A DNA stretch of 64,000 nucleotides from Ailanthus altissimus (taxonomy: Eukaryota; Streptophyta; Magnoliopsida; Sapindales; Simaroubaceae): the NCBI GenBank assembly GCA_946807835.1, contig OX327709.1, positions 21,639,501 to 21,703,500 of the forward strand. The letters are read 5' to 3'. The notes beneath the pieces are model-generated. The model worked only from the letters and a program-made list of their open reading frames with translations. It was not told the DNA's origin and made no database searches. This document shows positions 62,116-64,000 of this stretch, in pieces. A program made the translations under genes and the position numbers. Position 1 is the stretch's first letter; each line of letters begins with the position of its first letter.

Positions 62116-64000
62116 ATGGCATCATCATCATCATCATCTACATCGATGAGGACAATGACAGTGTCTAATGCAAAAATAGATGTAAAAAAATTTGATGGCC
62201 GGAATAATTTCGGCTTATGGCAGAGTGAGGTGTTGGATGGATTGTGTCAGCAAGACTTGGATATAGTTCTGAAAGAAACAAAACGAGAAGATATCAAGGA
62301 GACAGACTGGAACAGGCTTAATATAAAAGCTTATGGGTTGATTCTTTCTTGTCTGTGTAGAGAGCAGAAGTATCCGTTCATCAGAGAAGAAGTATCCGTT
62401 CATCAGAGAAAAGTCTGCCAATGCATTATGGAAGGCCCTGGAGAACAAATATATGAAGAAAAGCAATAAGAACTGGCTATATCTATTGAAAAGATTGTTT
62501 TGTCTTCAGTTGAGACAAGGTACCAGTATCAGTTCTCATATTGATGAATTTAATAAGTTAATTGTTGATTTATTAAATTTTGAAGAAACCTTCAAAGATG
62601 AAATAAAGGCTATGCTATTGATTGGTTCTCTTCCGGATGAATTAGATCATTTATGTATTACTCTCATTCATAAAAAGGATAAATTGTCATTTGAAGAAGT
62701 TTGTTCTTCTTTAACAAACTATGAAATCCGTAGAAAGGATCAGAGAGAACATAGAGATGAGTCAGTAGAAGCATTGACAGTGAGAGGGCGTAGCCAGAGT
62801 AGAAAATCAGGAAAAAAAGGAAAAATCTAAGTCGAGGGGTAGAGTAGGAAAATATGAGTGTGCCTTTTGTCGAGAGAAAGGGCATTAGAAGAAAAATTGT
62901 CCAAAGTTGAAAAAGAAAGAAAAAGATATGTCTATTTCTGATGCATGTGTTGTTGAGAGCGTAAGCGATGATAGTTTGTCAGATTTTTGTTTAAGTGGTC
63001 ATTCATTCACGTCTCGTTCTGACGAATGGATTATGGATTTGGGTTGTACTTATCATATGTGTCCATATCGAGAATGGTTCTTTAATTTTGAAAAGCTTAA
63101 TGGTGGAGTTGTGTATATGGACAATAATGATAGTTGTCATACTGCTGGGATAGGTTCAATTCGGTTGAAAAATGATGATGGATCAATTAGAGTTCTGACA
63201 GAAGTTCAGTATATACCGAAGTTGAGGAAGAATCTCATCTCTTTGAGAGCCTTAAAATCTAAATGCTGTACTGTATCTATACAAGATGGAATTCTGAGGG
63301 TCACTTCAGGCGCTCTTGTGACATTGAAAGGCACTAGGAGGAACAACTTGTATTACTACAATGGTAGTACAGTGATTAGATCAGCGGCTATGGTTTCTGA
63401 TAATGATGCAGATTCAGAGATCACTAGATTATGGCATATGCGATTGGGGCATGCAGGTGAGAAAGCCTTATTCAGTTTAGTGAAAAAAGGCCTATTAAAA
63501 GGTGCAAAGACTTGCAAGCTAGAATTTTGTGAGCATTGTGTTCTGGGAAAGCAGAAGAGAGTGAAGTTTGGCACCGCTATTCATAATACCGAAGGTATTC
63601 TTGATTATGTTCACTCAGATGTATGGGGACCTTTTCAGACTACATCTATGGGAGGTTTGCGCTACTATGTTATTTTTGTTGATGACTTTTCTAAAAGAAC
63701 TTGGGTGTACGTTTTGAAATCTAAAGATGATGTACTTAGTGCTTTCCTTAAATGGAAAAAGATGGTTAAGACACAAACAGACAGGAAAATCATGCATCTC
63801 ATAACAGACAATGGTGGTGAGTATTGCAGTGATCAGTTCTTGAAATTGTGTCAAGATGAGGGTATTGTACATCATTTTACTGTAAGAGGTACACCGTAAT
63901 AGATTGGGGTGGCGGAACGCATGAACCGAACATTGCTGGAGAAAGTTTGGTGTATGTTGTCCAATGTAGAATTGGGTAAAGAGTTTTAGGCTGAGGCTGT
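62116..64000 (+). pseudogene. TNT1-like Copia gag-pol, decayed, runs off the right edge
   Basis: Gag starts MASSSSSSTSMRT (TCA repeat coding serine), with KFDGRNNFGLWQ. The frame breaks at a 22-bp tandem duplication (62367-62388/62389-62410) and continues in another frame as KALENKYMKK to VRGRSQSRKSGKKGK. The zinc knuckle CAFCREKGH*KKNC has a stop in place of Trp. The protease reads DLGCTYHM where DSG is expected. Pre-integrase LWHMRLGHAGEKAL, knuckle CEHCVLGKQKRVKFG and integrase HSDVWGPF...ITDNGGEY are well preserved. Then TAA TAG replace the two glutamines of TPQQNGVAERMN, and another TAG replaces Trp near 63988. Non-functional as it stands, but recent enough for long open stretches. Confidence 0.88.

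Overview
This is nuclear DNA of a flowering plant, almost certainly a eudicot. The genes are split by AT-rich GT-AG introns, the protein set is typical of plants (plastid acetyl-CoA carboxylase alpha subunit, DET2, plant uncoupling protein, reticulon-like B, HAKAI), and the spaces between genes are filled with plant LTR retrotransposons and a LINE. The species cannot be named from sequence alone.

Layout. 1-938: the 5' end (gag, primer site, LTR) of a minus-strand Copia element. 1742-6466 (+): neutral ceramidase, 9 exons. 7326-21266: a wrecked sugar-phosphate/nucleotide-sugar transporter gene. Its first intron holds a truncated Copia element that is itself interrupted by a solo LTR and by a second, 5'-truncated Copia; its last intron holds a minus-strand LINE with a perfect 17-bp target-site duplication. 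22820-25924 (+): mitochondrial uncoupling protein, 9 exons. 29511-32342 (+): HAKAI-type RING E3 ligase, 3 exons. 33027-34938 (-): reticulon-like protein, 4 exons. 36128-39624 (-): ataxin-3/Josephin deubiquitinase, 2 exons. 40558-46235 (-): OTU3-like deubiquitinase gene with four independent lesions, read here as a pseudogene. 47702-52923 (+): CAC3, 10 exons. 54627-55418 (-): DET2, intronless. 57561-64000: a solo LTR, then a TNT1-like Copia element running off the right edge, whose 5' LTR is split by a 2.85-kb solo LTR.

The genes do not form a functional cluster. They cover sphingolipid turnover, mitochondrial transport, mRNA m6A methylation, ER shaping, two deubiquitinases, plastid fatty-acid synthesis and brassinosteroid synthesis.

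The most unusual structure is in the OTU3-like pseudogene, 42106-44539. Two related LTRs with their primer sites lie in inverted orientation and enclose an inverted copy of part of the neighbouring CAC3 gene (end of exon 2 plus intron 2). It looks like a fold-back retroelement derivative that captured unspliced DNA of a gene about 4 kb away.
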